Positions 1 through 8,793 of a stretch of 64,000 nt of DNA are shown one piece after another. The DNA is taken from positions 124,001 to 188,000 of the forward strand of contig NZ_JOEZ01000021.1 of NCBI RefSeq assembly GCF_000721175.1, in the 5' to 3' direction. The stretch comes from Streptomyces anulatus (GTDB taxonomy: Bacteria; Actinomycetota; Actinomycetes; Streptomycetales; Streptomycetaceae). Position 1 is the first letter of the stretch. Every line of letters starts with the position of its first letter. A program made the translations under genes and the position numbers. The notes below the pieces were generated by a model, which saw only the letters and a list, made by a program, of their open reading frames with translations, was not told the DNA's origin and searched no databases.

Positions 1-658
1 CCAGGTAGAACTCCACCGCCCCCTGCGCGTCGTCCAGGACCGGCCCGTGGCCCGGCAGCACCGTGTGGACGCCGTCGTCGACCGTCAGCGACCGCAGCCG
101 CCTGAGCGAGTCCAGGTAGTCGCCGAGCCGCCCGTCCGGGTGCGCGACCACCGTCGTACCGCGGCCGAGGACCGTGTCGCCCGTCAGCACCGCCCGGTCG
201 GCGGGCAGATGGAACGAGAGCGAGTCCGCGGTGTGCCCCGGTGTCGGCACCACGCGCAGCTCCAGGCCGCCGGTGGTGATCACGTCGCCCGCCGCGAGGC
301 CCTCGTCGCCCAGCCGCAGCGCCGCGTCCAGGGCCCGCACCTTCGTGCCCGTCAGCTCCGCGAACCGGCCCGCGCCCCCCGCGTGGTCGGGGTGCCCGTG
401 GGTGAGCAGCGTGAGGCCCACGCGTCTCCCGGACCGCTGCACCGCCCCGATCACGGCCCGCAGGTGTACGTCGTCGGGCGGCCCGGGATCGATGACGACC
501 GCGAGGTCGGAGTCGGGCTCGGCCACGATCCAGGTGTTCGTCCCGTCGAGCGTCATCGCGGACGGGTTGGGCGCGAGGACGTTGACCGTACGTGCGGTCG
601 CGGGGCCGGAGACCACCGTTCCGCGCGGCTGTCCGGGCAGGGCGGCTGCGTCGCTCAC
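1..658 (-). CDS. MBL-fold metallo-hydrolase (partial, C-terminus outside window)
   Basis: This is a metallo-beta-lactamase-fold hydrolase of the LACTB2/glyoxalase II-like type. The translation shows the metal-binding signature LTHGHPDHAGG at about residues 83-93, a second metal motif in PTPGHT, and the late LPGHGPV motif. The start is the GTG at 658. It overlaps the stop of the upstream NUDIX gene as GTGA, so the two are probably translationally coupled and may act in one clean-up pathway, though the substrate is unknown. The reading frame runs off the left edge, so the last part of the protein is not visible. The family assignment is firm from the motifs; the substrate is not. Confidence 0.85.
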   Translation of the reverse strand, partial: MSDAAALPGQPRGTVVSGPATARTVNVLAPNPSAMTLDGTNTWIVAEPDSDLAVVIDPGPPDDVHLRAVIGAVQRSGRRVGLTLLTHGHPDHAGGAGRFAELTGTKVRALDAALRLGDEGLAAGDVITTGGLELRVVPTPGHTADSLSFHLPADRAVLTGDTVLGRGTTVVAHPDGRLGDYLDSLRRLRSLTVDDGVHTVLPGHGPVLDDAQGAVEFYL

Positions 659-1614
659 GCGGCACCCCCGGATCCCGCCGCGGGCACGTGCTTGGTGAAC
701 TCGTCGTGCCCCGGCCAGCTCAGCACCAGCTCGTCGCCCTCCAGACGGGCCTGCGCGAGCACCGGGGTCATGTCCTGCCCGTCAGCCGCCCCGAGCGCCT
801 CGGCGGCCGTCCTGTACGGCGCGAGGGCTCGCAGCGTGGTCACGGTGGGCGGCATCATCAGCAGCTCGCCCGCGTCGTAGCGGCGGGCCGCCTCGGCGGC
901 GGCGATCCACACCGTGCGGTCGGCCTCGGTGGAGACGTCCCGGGTGCGCTGCCCCTCGGGGAGCGCGGCGACGAAGAACCAGGTGTCGTAGCGGCGCGGT
1001 TCGAACTCCGGGGTGATCCAGCGCGCCCAGGCGCCCAGCAGGTCCGAGCGCAGCACCAGGCCGCGCCGGTCCAGGAACTCCGCGAAGGACAGGTCCCGGG
1101 CGACCAGTGCCTCCCGGTCGGCCTCCCAGTCCTCGCCCGTCGTGTCGCCGACCACGGTCGTGGCGGTGGGCCCGGCGAGGAGGACGCCCGCCTCCTCGAA
1201 CGTCTCGCGCACGGCCGCGCAGACGACGGCCTGCGCCTCGGTGACCGTCGCCACGCCGAGCCGGTCGGCCCAGTGCTCCAGCGGGGGCCCGGCCCACCCG
1301 ATCAGCCGGTCGTCGTCGCGCGGATCGACCCCGCCACCCGGATAGGCGTACGCGCCTCCGGCGAACGCCATGGAGGTCCGGCGGCGAAGCATGTGCACGA
1401 CAGGCCCGCGCGCCCCGGACCCGGACCCGGCCGGGTCACCGCCCTGCACGCCCGGGCCACCGCCCAGCCCGCCCGGATCGCCGTCCTGCACGGCCCGATC
1501 ACGGAGCAGCATCACCGTGGCGGCCCGCCGGGGTGTCACGGCCGTCAGCTCACCGGCGGCGAGGGCCCGGATCCGGTCGGGCCATTCCGGGGGGTACCAC
1601 TGACCTTGGGACAT
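655..1614 (-). CDS. NUDIX hydrolase
   Basis: This 319-residue protein belongs to the NUDIX superfamily, which hydrolyses nucleoside diphosphates linked to another group. A Nudix box is readable: YPGGGVDPRDDD, then after an insertion RETFEEAGVLL. The spacing between the glycine strand and the REXXEE helix is longer than usual (about 35 residues), which is common in CoA-pyrophosphatase-like actinobacterial members. It starts with ATG at 1614; a TAGCCT hexamer lies 6 nt upstream and there is no good ribosome site, so a leaderless transcript is possible. Its stop overlaps the MBL-hydrolase start. The substrate cannot be deduced. Confidence 0.85.
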   Translation of the reverse strand: MSQGQWYPPEWPDRIRALAAGELTAVTPRRAATVMLLRDRAVQDGDPGGLGGGPGVQGGDPAGSGSGARGPVVHMLRRRTSMAFAGGAYAYPGGGVDPRDDDRLIGWAGPPLEHWADRLGVATVTEAQAVVCAAVRETFEEAGVLLAGPTATTVVGDTTGEDWEADREALVARDLSFAEFLDRRGLVLRSDLLGAWARWITPEFEPRRYDTWFFVAALPEGQRTRDVSTEADRTVWIAAAEAARRYDAGELLMMPPTVTTLRALAPYRTAAEALGAADGQDMTPVLAQARLEGDELVLSWPGHDEFTKHVPAAGSGGAA

Positions 1615-1772
1615 GGCCGGAGGCTATCCGGAACCGCGCCGATGTTCGAGAGGCTCCCTGAGCATCGCGGTGACCCGACATGCCCCGTACACGCCCGCCA
1701 TGCCCCGTACGCACGCGATCCCGCCCGGTCGCGGGACCGGACGGGATCGGAAGGACGAACGGAAAAGGGTTC

Positions 1773-2243
1773 TCAGGCGTCGACGAGCTCCACCTGGACC
1801 TCGACCTCGACCGGTGCGTCCAGCGGCAGCACGGCGACGCCCACGGCGCTGCGGGCGTGCACGCCCTTGTCGCCGAGGACCGCGCCCAGCAGCTCGCTGG
1901 CGCCGTTGATCACGGCGGGCTGCCCGGTGAAGTCGGAGGCCGAGGCGACGAAGCCCACGACCTTCACGACGCGCTTGATCCGGTCCAGGTCGCCGGCGAC
2001 CGACTTCACGGCGGCCAGGGCGTTGAGCGCGCAGGTCTTCGCGAGCTCCTTCGCCTCGTCCGGAGTGACCTCGGCGCCGACCTTGCCGGTGACGGCGAGC
2101 TTGCCGTCCACCATCGGCAGCTGGCCCGAGGTGTACACGTACACCCCGGACTGCACGGCCGGCTGGTACGAGGCCAGCGGTGGCACGACGGCGGGCAGGG
2201 TCAGGCCGAGCTCGGCGAGCCGCGCCTCGACGGCGCCCGCCAT
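1773..2243 (-). CDS. RidA/YjgF family protein
   Basis: This 156-residue protein belongs to the RidA (YjgF/YER057c/UK114) family, whose active members deaminate reactive enamines and imines from PLP enzymes. Family features are the TSGQLPMVDGKL segment, the GKVGAEVTPDEA stretch and the conserved helix AKTCALNALAA. The usual C-terminal arginine/PVE region reads LPLDAPVEVEVQ, so the catalytic Arg seen in strict RidA is not obvious; this is probably one of the longer Rid paralogues. The ATG at 2243 overlaps the stop of the DUF4177 gene by one base (TAATG), which fixes the start and suggests coupling. Confidence 0.85.
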   Translation of the reverse strand: MAGAVEARLAELGLTLPAVVPPLASYQPAVQSGVYVYTSGQLPMVDGKLAVTGKVGAEVTPDEAKELAKTCALNALAAVKSVAGDLDRIKRVVKVVGFVASASDFTGQPAVINGASELLGAVLGDKGVHARSAVGVAVLPLDAPVEVEVQVELVDA

Positions 2244-2401
2244 TACGCCTTCTCCCGCTTCAGGTAGGCCACGAGCTGCTCGGGGTTGTTCGGGCCGGGA
2301 ACGACCTGGACCAGCTCCCAGCCGTCCTCGCCCCAGGTGTCCAGAATCTGCTTGGTCGCGTGCACGAGAAGGGGCACGGTCGCGTATTCCCACTTGGTCA
2401 T
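2243..2401 (-). CDS. DUF4177 small protein
   Basis: This 52-residue cytoplasmic protein of the DUF4177 type has the hallmark WEYATVPLL start and DTWGEDGWELVQV core. Its function is unknown. It is the first gene of a two-gene unit with the RidA homologue (TAATG overlap). The ATG at 2401 has no ribosome-binding site, but TACAGT sits exactly 7 nt upstream (2409-2414, minus strand), so the message is probably leaderless. It diverges from the ArsA-like gene at 2474, leaving a 72-bp shared promoter region. Confidence 0.8.
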   Translation of the reverse strand: MTKWEYATVPLLVHATKQILDTWGEDGWELVQVVPGPNNPEQLVAYLKREKA

Positions 2402-2460
2402 GGGCCCGACTGTAACGCCTGGCACGTCCGGTCCCGTGCGTAGCCCGGGGCCGGACTGGT

Positions 2461-2466
2461 TAGGCT
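2461..2466 (+). promoter_or_regulatory. -10 hexamer for leaderless ArsA-like transcript
   Basis: TAGGCT lies exactly 7 nt before the GTG at 2474, so transcription would begin at or next to the start codon. No ribosome-binding site precedes the GTG. No good -35 hexamer is visible. This is inferred from geometry shared with 5876-5881 and 27349-27354. Confidence 0.55.
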
Positions 2467-2473
2467 CGAATAC

Positions 2474-3448
2474 GTGAGCAGGTTCCAGGTCGTCAGCGGC
2501 AAGGGCGGTACCGGTAAGACCACGGTCGCCGCCGCCCTCGCGCTCGCCCTCGCGACCGAGGGCAGGCGCACCCTCCTCGTCGAGGTCGAGGGCAGGCAGG
2601 GCATCGCCCAGCTCTTCGATTCCGACGCGCTCCCCTACGAGGAGCGCAAGATCGCCGTCGCGCCGGGCGGCGGCGAGGTGTACGCGCTGGCCATCGACGC
2701 CGAGCGCGCGCTCCTCGACTACCTCCAGATGTTCTACAAGCTCGGCAGCGCCGGCCGCGCCCTGAAGAAGCTCGGCGCGATCGACTTCGCCACCACCATC
2801 GCGCCCGGTGTGCGGGACGTCCTGCTGACCGGCAAGGCGTGCGAAGCCGTACGCCGCAAGGACAAGCAGGGCCGGTTCGTCTACGACCACGTGATCATGG
2901 ACGCCCCGCCGACCGGCCGGATCACCCGCTTCCTGAACGTCAACGACGAGGTCGCCGGGCTGGCCAGGATCGGCCCCATACACAACCAGGCCCAGGCCGT
3001 GATGCGGGTCCTGAAGTCTCCGCAGACCGCGGTCCACCTGGTGACCCTCCTGGAGGAGATGCCGGTCCAGGAGACCGCGGACGGCATCGCCGAGCTGCGC
3101 GCCGCCGAACTGCCGGTGGGCAGCGTCTTCGTGAACATGGTCCGTCCGCACCTGCTGGACGAGGACGCCCTGCGCACCGCCGCGGGCGGCCGCCGCAAGG
3201 AGATCGCCAAGGCGCTCACCCGGGCCGGAGTGACCGGTTCCGCGGCCCTCGTGCGCCCCCTGGTCGAGCAGGCGGCCCAGCACGCCGAGCGGGTCGGCCT
3301 GGAGCGGGAGCAGCGCGCGGTGCTGGCCGGTCTCGGCCTGCCGACGGCGGAGCTCCCGCTGATCGGCGACGGGGTGGACCTCGCCGCGCTGCACGACCTG
3401 GCCACGGAGCTCCGTAAGCAGGGCGCGGGCGAAGAGGGGGACGCATGA
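2474..3448 (+). CDS. ArsA-family ATPase, first of pair
   Basis: This 324-residue P-loop ATPase belongs to the ArsA/GET3-like SIMIBI class. The deviant Walker A motif GKGGTGKTT lies at residues 9-17 and MDAPPTGRI is the switch II/Walker B region. Such actinobacterial proteins were once annotated as ion-transporting ATPases, but no membrane partner is present here and their true client is not established. The GTG at 2474 is the start: a TAGGCT -10 hexamer 7 nt upstream suggests a leaderless message. It overlaps the second ArsA-like gene by 4 bp (ATGA), so the two products may form a heterodimer. The pair sits just beside wblA, as in other streptomycetes. Confidence 0.85.
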   Translation: MSRFQVVSGKGGTGKTTVAAALALALATEGRRTLLVEVEGRQGIAQLFDSDALPYEERKIAVAPGGGEVYALAIDAERALLDYLQMFYKLGSAGRALKKLGAIDFATTIAPGVRDVLLTGKACEAVRRKDKQGRFVYDHVIMDAPPTGRITRFLNVNDEVAGLARIGPIHNQAQAVMRVLKSPQTAVHLVTLLEEMPVQETADGIAELRAAELPVGSVFVNMVRPHLLDEDALRTAAGGRRKEIAKALTRAGVTGSAALVRPLVEQAAQHAERVGLEREQRAVLAGLGLPTAELPLIGDGVDLAALHDLATELRKQGAGEEGDA

Positions 3449-4890
3449 CGGCGGACACACCCGTTACGGATCCGGCGCTGCCGGCGGCCGACGGCGGGCT
3501 GGACACGGACGCGCTGCTGGACGACCCGGGCATCCGGATCGTCGTGTGCTGCGGCTCCGGCGGGGTCGGCAAGACCACGACCGCCGCCGCCCTCGGCGTA
3601 CGGGCCGCCGAGCGCGGCCGGAAGGTCGTCGTCCTCACCATCGACCCGGCCCGCCGGCTCGCCCAGTCCATGGGCATCGACCGTCTGGACAACGTGCCCC
3701 GGCGGGTCGACGGCATCGGCGGCGAGGGCGAACTGCACGCCATGATGCTCGACATGAAGCGGACCTTCGACGAGACCGTCGAGGCGCACGCGGACGCCGA
3801 ACGGGCCAGGGCGATCCTGGAGAACCCCTTCTACCAGTCCCTGTCGGCCGGGTTCGCCGGTACGCAGGAGTACATGGCGATGGAGAAGCTCGGGCAGCTA
3901 CGGGCACGCGACGAGTGGGACCTGATCATCGTCGACACCCCTCCCTCGCGCTCCGCGCTGGACTTCCTGGACGCGCCGAAGCGGCTCGGGTCGTTCCTCG
4001 ACGGAAAGTTCATCCGGCTGCTGATGGCGCCCGCGAAGGTGGGCGGCCGGGCCGGGATGAAGTTCCTCAATGTCGGTATGTCGATGATGAGCGGAACCCT
4101 GGGCAAGCTGCTCGGGGGTCAGTTCCTGCGGGACGTCCAGACGTTCGTCGCCGCGATGGACACCATGTTCGGCGGCTTCCGCAGCCGCGCGGACGCCACG
4201 TACAAGCTGCTCCAGGCGCCCGGCACGGCCTTTCTCGTGGTCGCGACCCCGGAACAGGACGCGCTGCGCGAGGCCGCCTACTTCGTGGAACGGCTGGCCG
4301 CCGAGGACATGCCGCTGGCCGGTCTGGTCCTCAACCGCGTGCACGGCAGCGAGGCTTCGCGGCTCTCCGCCGAGCAGGCGCTGACCGCCGCAGAAAATCT
4401 TGACGACACCCGCATTGTGGATCAGAGGACCGGGAAAGCTGGCCTTGGTGACCAGGAAGACCCCGATCCGGCGGTCACCGCTTCCGGAACGACCGAGCCG
4501 CCCCTCTCCCCCGAGGCCGGGCAGGCGTCCGGCCCCGAGCCCGCAGCCGAGCACCAGGACACGACGGAGAACGAACCGCCCCACGAGAACATCGCGGACA
4601 CCGCGACCGCCCCTGAGGCCGGCATCGTCGACGCGAACGGCACCGTCGACGCGAACGACGTCATCAGCATCGAGGAACTGACGGCGGGTCTGCTGCGCCT
4701 GCACGCCGAGCGCATGCAGGTCGTCGCCCGCGAGCACCGCACCCGCGACCGCTTCACCGCGCTCCACCCCGAGGTGGCGGTGACGGCCGTGGCGGCGCTG
4801 CCCGGCGACGTACACGACCTGGACGGCCTCCGGGCCATCGGCGACCGGCTGGCGGGCGGTTCCGCCCCGGCTCCGGCCGGAGCGGCGTAG
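3445..4890 (+). CDS. ArsA-family ATPase, second of pair
   Basis: This 481-residue ArsA-like ATPase has Walker A GSGGVGKTTT near residue 36, LTIDPARRLAQS (the family's DPA switch I region) and VDTPPSRSALDFLD. Unlike its partner it carries a long acidic, proline-rich, probably disordered insert at about residues 325-405, followed by a short helical C-terminal region. The start overlaps the upstream ATPase stop, which is strong evidence for a two-gene operon. The product is presumably cytosolic. The inserted tail may be a regulatory or client-binding arm; that is inference. Confidence 0.85.
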   Translation: MTADTPVTDPALPAADGGLDTDALLDDPGIRIVVCCGSGGVGKTTTAAALGVRAAERGRKVVVLTIDPARRLAQSMGIDRLDNVPRRVDGIGGEGELHAMMLDMKRTFDETVEAHADAERARAILENPFYQSLSAGFAGTQEYMAMEKLGQLRARDEWDLIIVDTPPSRSALDFLDAPKRLGSFLDGKFIRLLMAPAKVGGRAGMKFLNVGMSMMSGTLGKLLGGQFLRDVQTFVAAMDTMFGGFRSRADATYKLLQAPGTAFLVVATPEQDALREAAYFVERLAAEDMPLAGLVLNRVHGSEASRLSAEQALTAAENLDDTRIVDQRTGKAGLGDQEDPDPAVTASGTTEPPLSPEAGQASGPEPAAEHQDTTENEPPHENIADTATAPEAGIVDANGTVDANDVISIEELTAGLLRLHAERMQVVAREHRTRDRFTALHPEVAVTAVAALPGDVHDLDGLRAIGDRLAGGSAPAPAGAA

Positions 4891-4933
4891 ACACCCTCCC
4901 GAGCGGCGGGGCCTGACCTCGTGGTGCCCGCGC

Positions 4934-5284
4934 CTACCCCACGGCGGCGTACGACTCGTGCAGTTCCTCGTCCTCCAGCCCGATGACGCCGGGCAGAATG
5001 CCGGTGGACCGCTCGTATTCGCTGCGTGCGGTCTCCAGCAGTCGGCGCCAGGACGTGACGGTCGGCCGGCGGCGCAGCAGTGCGCGGCGCTCCCGCTCCG
5101 TCATTCCGCCCCACACGCCGAATTCGACGCGATTGTCCAGCGCGTCGGCGAGGCACTCGGTCCGCACCGGACATCCGGTGCACACCGCCTTCGCTCTGTT
5201 CTGCGCTGCCCCTTGTACGAACAGTTCATCCGGATCGGTAGTGCGGCAGGCTGCCTGCGCACTCCAGTCGGTTACCCAGCCCAT
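4934..5284 (-). CDS. wblA: WhiB-family iron-sulfur regulator WblA
   Basis: This 116-residue WhiB-like protein has the four cluster-ligating cysteines: one in AACRTTDPDELF and three in CTGCPVRTEC. It also has the GVWGG turn and a basic tail beginning RRALLRRRP that contacts DNA. WblA proteins bind a 4Fe-4S cluster and control the switch from aerial growth to sporulation and antibiotic production. The sequence MGWVTDWSAQAACR and the position between paired ArsA ATPases and a class A PBP match the wblA locus of streptomycetes. I chose the ATG at 5284, which has GAGAGGA upstream; an in-frame GTG at 5341 would add 19 residues but lacks a ribosome site. The next 600 bp hold its regulatory region. 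Confidence 0.92.
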   Translation of the reverse strand: MGWVTDWSAQAACRTTDPDELFVQGAAQNRAKAVCTGCPVRTECLADALDNRVEFGVWGGMTERERRALLRRRPTVTSWRRLLETARSEYERSTGILPGVIGLEDEELHESYAAVG

Positions 5285-5341
5285 GCCGGCGCCGTCCTCT
5301 CCCGAATCGAGGCTCCCCCACGGCGGTAGCGGCATATTCAC

Positions 5342-5875
5342 CGCTGCCAGTTGAGGACGTTACGGAAGGTGGGGACGGCACAACACCCCCTTCGGGCCCA
5401 ATCTTGAATGGTCCGAACGGACTATGCGTATGCGGCAGATCACCCAGGGGAGTGAGCCGAGGACATGCGCGACTATCTCCATGAAAAGGGGACAGTGCAC
5501 TCAAGTTTCATAGGACTTCTCGCGACAGACGGGGCGATTTCGGGAGCGCCTCGATGGGTGCGTGAAGGGCAATGAGATTGCGCACCGGCCGACTGAAGAA
5601 TGACCAGAAGACGCGCATGGGACGGCAGGGGGCTTGATACGGAACCGGACTGCTGTGACAGTTGGGAGCAGCTTAGGCCAAGGCCTGTCCGTCTGTCCGG
5701 CGAATGGGAACGTAGCCGCCACGCGCCCGCGTGCCCGCCCGGCATGTCTCCGCGTGTCCGCGCGGATGAGTTCGCCTCCGCGCCCGGACGCTCCGCGGTC
5801 CGCCCGGATGTCACGGTCCGGTACGCGAACGCTCCGAGAGGCCCCCGCTCCTACGACACGTTCATCACTACGGAT
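5342..5875. promoter_or_regulatory. Long divergent regulatory region, wblA / PBP
   Basis: About 530 bp contain no convincing gene. It separates wblA (leftward) from the PBP gene (rightward), and its size fits the heavily regulated wblA promoter known in streptomycetes. The clearest element is a 12-bp palindrome, GTCCG-AA-CGGAC, at 5411-5422, a candidate operator. No -35/-10 pair for wblA could be assigned with confidence. Confidence 0.45.
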
Positions 5876-5881
5876 TAGGCT
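5876..5881 (+). promoter_or_regulatory. -10 hexamer for leaderless PBP transcript
   Basis: TAGGCT is followed by exactly 7 nt and then the ATG at 5889. A weak -35 (ACGACA, 5853-5858) lies 17 bp upstream. There is no ribosome-binding site before the ATG, so a leaderless mRNA is likely. Confidence 0.5.
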
Positions 5882-5888
5882 GCCCCCT

Positions 5889-8144
5889 ATGCCAAAGAAG
5901 CGCTCGGGCGGGGGTCTCACCACGACCCAGCAGGCCGCCAAGTTCCTCGGTGTCGCCGCACTCTCCGGAGCTGTCCTGGCAGGCATCGCGCTGCCCGCAG
6001 CCGGAGCGCTGGGGCTCGCCGCCAAGGGGACGGTCGAAGGATTCGACGAGATCCCGTCCAACCTCAAGACTCCACCGCTCAGCCAGCGGACCACGATCCA
6101 GGACCGCGACGGCGGCACCATCGCCACCGTGTACTCCCGCGACCGCACGGTGGTCCCGCTCAAGGACATCTCGCCGTACATGCAGGACGCGATCATCGCG
6201 ATCGAGGACTCCCGCTTCTACGAGCACGGCGCGGTCGACCTCAAGGGCATCCTCCGCGCGATGAACCGCAACGTGCAGGCGGGCGGGGCCGCGCAGGGCG
6301 CCTCGACCCTCACCCAGCAGTACGTGAAGAACGTCTTCGTCGAGGAGGCGGGCGACGACCAGGAGAAGGTCGCCCAGGCCACGCAGCAGACGCTCGGCCG
6401 CAAGGTCCGCGAGCTGAAGTACGCGATCCAGGTCGAGGAGGAGCTCGGCAAGAAGAAGATCCTGGAGAACTACCTCAACATCACGTTCTTCGGGCAGCAG
6501 GCGTACGGCGTCGAGGCCGCGTCCAAGCGCTACTTCTCCAAGCCGGCCAAGGACCTCAAGCTGGAGGAGGCAGCGCTGCTGGCCGGACTGGTCCAGTCGC
6601 CGAGCCGCTACGACCCGGTCAACGACCTCGAGGAAGCGACCAAGCGCCGCAACATCGTGCTGGCGCGAATGGCCGCGGTCAAGGACATCTCGCGGGCCGA
6701 GGCCGACAAGGCCATGGAGACGCCCATCAAGCTGAAGGTCTCCCGGCCCAAGAACGGCTGCATCACCGCCGTGAGCGGCTCCGGCTTCTTCTGCGACTAC
6801 GTCCGCAAGACGATCCTCACCGATCCCGCCTTCGGCAAGACCGACGAGGACCGGGCCAAGCTCTGGAACCTCGGCGGTCTGACCATCCGGACGACGCTGG
6901 ATCCGCGCGCCCAGAAGGCGGCCAACGAGGCCGCCACGGCGAAGGTCAACAAGGACGACAAGTTCGCGGCGTCCGTGGTGCAGGTCCGGCCGGGCAGCGG
7001 CAAGATCCTCTCGATGGGCCAGTCCCGCCCGTACGGCCTGGACCAGAAGCAGAACGAGACCGTGCTGAACCTCGCCGTCAGCAACAAGATGGGCGGCAGC
7101 ACGTACGGCTTCCAGGTCGGCTCGACGTTCAAGCCGTTCACCGCGGCCGCGGCGCTGGAGAAGGGCATCAGCCCGGCGACGTCGTTCTCGACGGACTGGA
7201 AGATGACGCTCAAGGAGCGGGACTTCCGGAACTGCACCGGCTCCCCGGCCGGTTACGCGGACTGGCCCCTGCAGAACGAGCTGGAGTCCGAAAAGGGCAC
7301 CTGGGACATGACGAGCGCGCTCGGCAAGTCCATCAACACCTACTTCGCGCTGCTGGAGCAGAAGGCCGGCCTCTGCGAGACAGTGGAGATGGCCAAGAAG
7401 GTCGGCTACGAGCGCGGCGACGGCAAGAAGATCGTCGAGGCCCCCTCGATCACCCTCGGCAGTGAGGTGAGCACCCCGCTCTCCATGGCCGGCGCCTACG
7501 CCGCGTTCGCCAACCGGGGCACCTACTGCACCCCGATCGCCATCGAGTCCATCAAGGACCCGCAGGGCAAGAAGATCCCCGTGCCGAAGACGTCCTGCTC
7601 GCGGGCGATGAGCGAGAGGACCGCGGACACGATCAACCAGATGCTCAAGGGCGTCGTGGAGGACGGCACGGGCACCCGGGCCGGGCTCAGCGACCGGGAC
7701 AACGCGGGCAAGACGGGTACGACCAACGACCGCAAGGACGCCTGGTTCGTCGGGTACACGCCGAACCTCTCCACCGCGGTGTGGGTCGGTGACGACGTCG
7801 GCGACAAGAGCTCGATGTTCAACGTCACCATCGGCGGCCAGTATTACGACAAGGTCTGCGGCGGCTGCCTCCCCGGTCCGATCTGGCGCATCGCGATGAC
7901 CGGAGCGCTGGACGCCTCCGAGACCCCCGGGTTCAACCCGGTCTCCGTCCCTCGGGGCAAGGAGAAGAAGGACAAGGAGAAGGGCGACCGGGACCGCGAC
8001 CGCGGCGACGAGGACCGCGAGGACGGCAAGCCCGGAGGCGACGACGGCAACCGGTTCCCCGGCGTCGAGCTCCCGGACGGCGCGATCGGCGGACCGGGCG
8101 GTGGCGGCGGGCGAGGCCAGGGCGGCGGCCAGAACGGCCCGTGA
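5889..8144 (+). CDS. Bifunctional class A penicillin-binding protein
   Basis: This 751-residue peptidoglycan glycosyltransferase/transpeptidase has a membrane anchor at residues 15-45. The GT51 domain carries the catalytic Glu in IAIEDSRFYEHGAVD and the QGASTLTQQYVKN motif. The transpeptidase domain has STFKPF (active-site serine), KSINTYF (SxN) and DNAGKTGTTND (KTG). The C-terminal 60 residues are a charged, glycine-rich, probably disordered tail. It builds and cross-links cell wall on the outer face of the membrane. The ATG at 5889 follows a TAGGCT hexamer by 7 nt. It is the conserved neighbour of wblA in streptomycetes. A strong bidirectional terminator follows. Confidence 0.93.
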   Translation: MPKKRSGGGLTTTQQAAKFLGVAALSGAVLAGIALPAAGALGLAAKGTVEGFDEIPSNLKTPPLSQRTTIQDRDGGTIATVYSRDRTVVPLKDISPYMQDAIIAIEDSRFYEHGAVDLKGILRAMNRNVQAGGAAQGASTLTQQYVKNVFVEEAGDDQEKVAQATQQTLGRKVRELKYAIQVEEELGKKKILENYLNITFFGQQAYGVEAASKRYFSKPAKDLKLEEAALLAGLVQSPSRYDPVNDLEEATKRRNIVLARMAAVKDISRAEADKAMETPIKLKVSRPKNGCITAVSGSGFFCDYVRKTILTDPAFGKTDEDRAKLWNLGGLTIRTTLDPRAQKAANEAATAKVNKDDKFAASVVQVRPGSGKILSMGQSRPYGLDQKQNETVLNLAVSNKMGGSTYGFQVGSTFKPFTAAAALEKGISPATSFSTDWKMTLKERDFRNCTGSPAGYADWPLQNELESEKGTWDMTSALGKSINTYFALLEQKAGLCETVEMAKKVGYERGDGKKIVEAPSITLGSEVSTPLSMAGAYAAFANRGTYCTPIAIESIKDPQGKKIPVPKTSCSRAMSERTADTINQMLKGVVEDGTGTRAGLSDRDNAGKTGTTNDRKDAWFVGYTPNLSTAVWVGDDVGDKSSMFNVTIGGQYYDKVCGGCLPGPIWRIAMTGALDASETPGFNPVSVPRGKEKKDKEKGDRDRDRGDEDREDGKPGGDDGNRFPGVELPDGAIGGPGGGGGRGQGGGQNGP

Positions 8145-8148
8145 TCCC

Positions 8149-8172
8149 TACCCGTACTCGTACTCGTACTCG
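8149..8172. repeat. Short hexanucleotide tandem repeat
   Basis: One TACCCG and three TACTCG units lie directly after the PBP stop codon. It looks like simple slippage sequence in the 3' untranslated region. Confidence 0.6.
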
Positions 8173-8189
8173 TAACAGATAGCGGAAAA

Positions 8190-8226
8190 GGGTGGGCGCC
8201 CCGGTCATCGACCGGGGCGCCCACCC
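8190..8226. terminator. Bidirectional intrinsic terminator, PBP / YqeY
   Basis: A perfect 17-bp stem (8190-8206 with 8210-8226) has a 3-nt ATC loop. AAAA precedes it and TTTC follows it, so it can stop transcription of the PBP gene from the left and of the YqeY gene from the right. Confidence 0.9.
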
Positions 8227-8249
8227 TTTCCTCTTCTCCCCCGTGCGCC

Positions 8250-8714
8250 TCAGCCGGCGAGGAGCTTCTTCACCGCGGCGGCGACCCGGCCACCCTCGGC
8301 GAGCCCGGCGACCTTCGGGTTGACGATCTTCATGACGGCGCCCATAGCGCGCGGCCCCTCGGCCCCGGCGGCCTTCGCCTCCTCGACGGCGGACGCCACG
8401 ATCGCGTCCAGCTCGTCGTCGGAGAGCTGCTTGGGCAGGTAGCCGTCGAGCAGTTCGCCCTCCGCCTTCTCCCGCTCGGCCTGCTCGGTCCGGCCGCCCT
8501 GGGCGAAGGCCTCGGCCGCCTCACGGCGCTTCTTCGCCTCCTTGGCGATCACCTTCTGCACCTCGTCGTCGGAGAGCTCGCGCGCCGACTTGCCGCTGAC
8601 CTCTTCCTTGGTGATCGCGGTGAGGGTGAGCCGAAGGGTGGACGAGGTCAGCTCGTCACGCGCCTTCATGGCCGTGTGGAGGTCTTCCTTGAGCTTGGAC
8701 TTGAGCGTGGTCAT
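8250..8714 (-). CDS. GatB/YqeY domain protein
   Basis: This 154-residue YqeY-like protein resembles the tRNA-binding C-terminal domain of the GatB amidotransferase subunit. Family features are the lysine-rich helical N-terminus MTTLKSKLKEDLHTAMKA, the DGYLPKQLSDDEL segment and the MGAVMK motif. Stand-alone YqeY proteins are common; their role in tRNA-dependent amidation is assumed rather than shown. It starts with ATG at 8714, diverging from the metallophosphoesterase at 8794 across an 80-bp promoter region. Confidence 0.88.
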   Translation of the reverse strand: MTTLKSKLKEDLHTAMKARDELTSSTLRLTLTAITKEEVSGKSARELSDDEVQKVIAKEAKKRREAAEAFAQGGRTEQAEREKAEGELLDGYLPKQLSDDELDAIVASAVEEAKAAGAEGPRAMGAVMKIVNPKVAGLAEGGRVAAAVKKLLAG

Positions 8715-8793
8715 GCCGCGATTGTGACAGGTGCGGGGCCCGGGCCGCCCACCGGTTTTCCGCTCACGGTGCCGCTTCTGCGACGATGGGGAC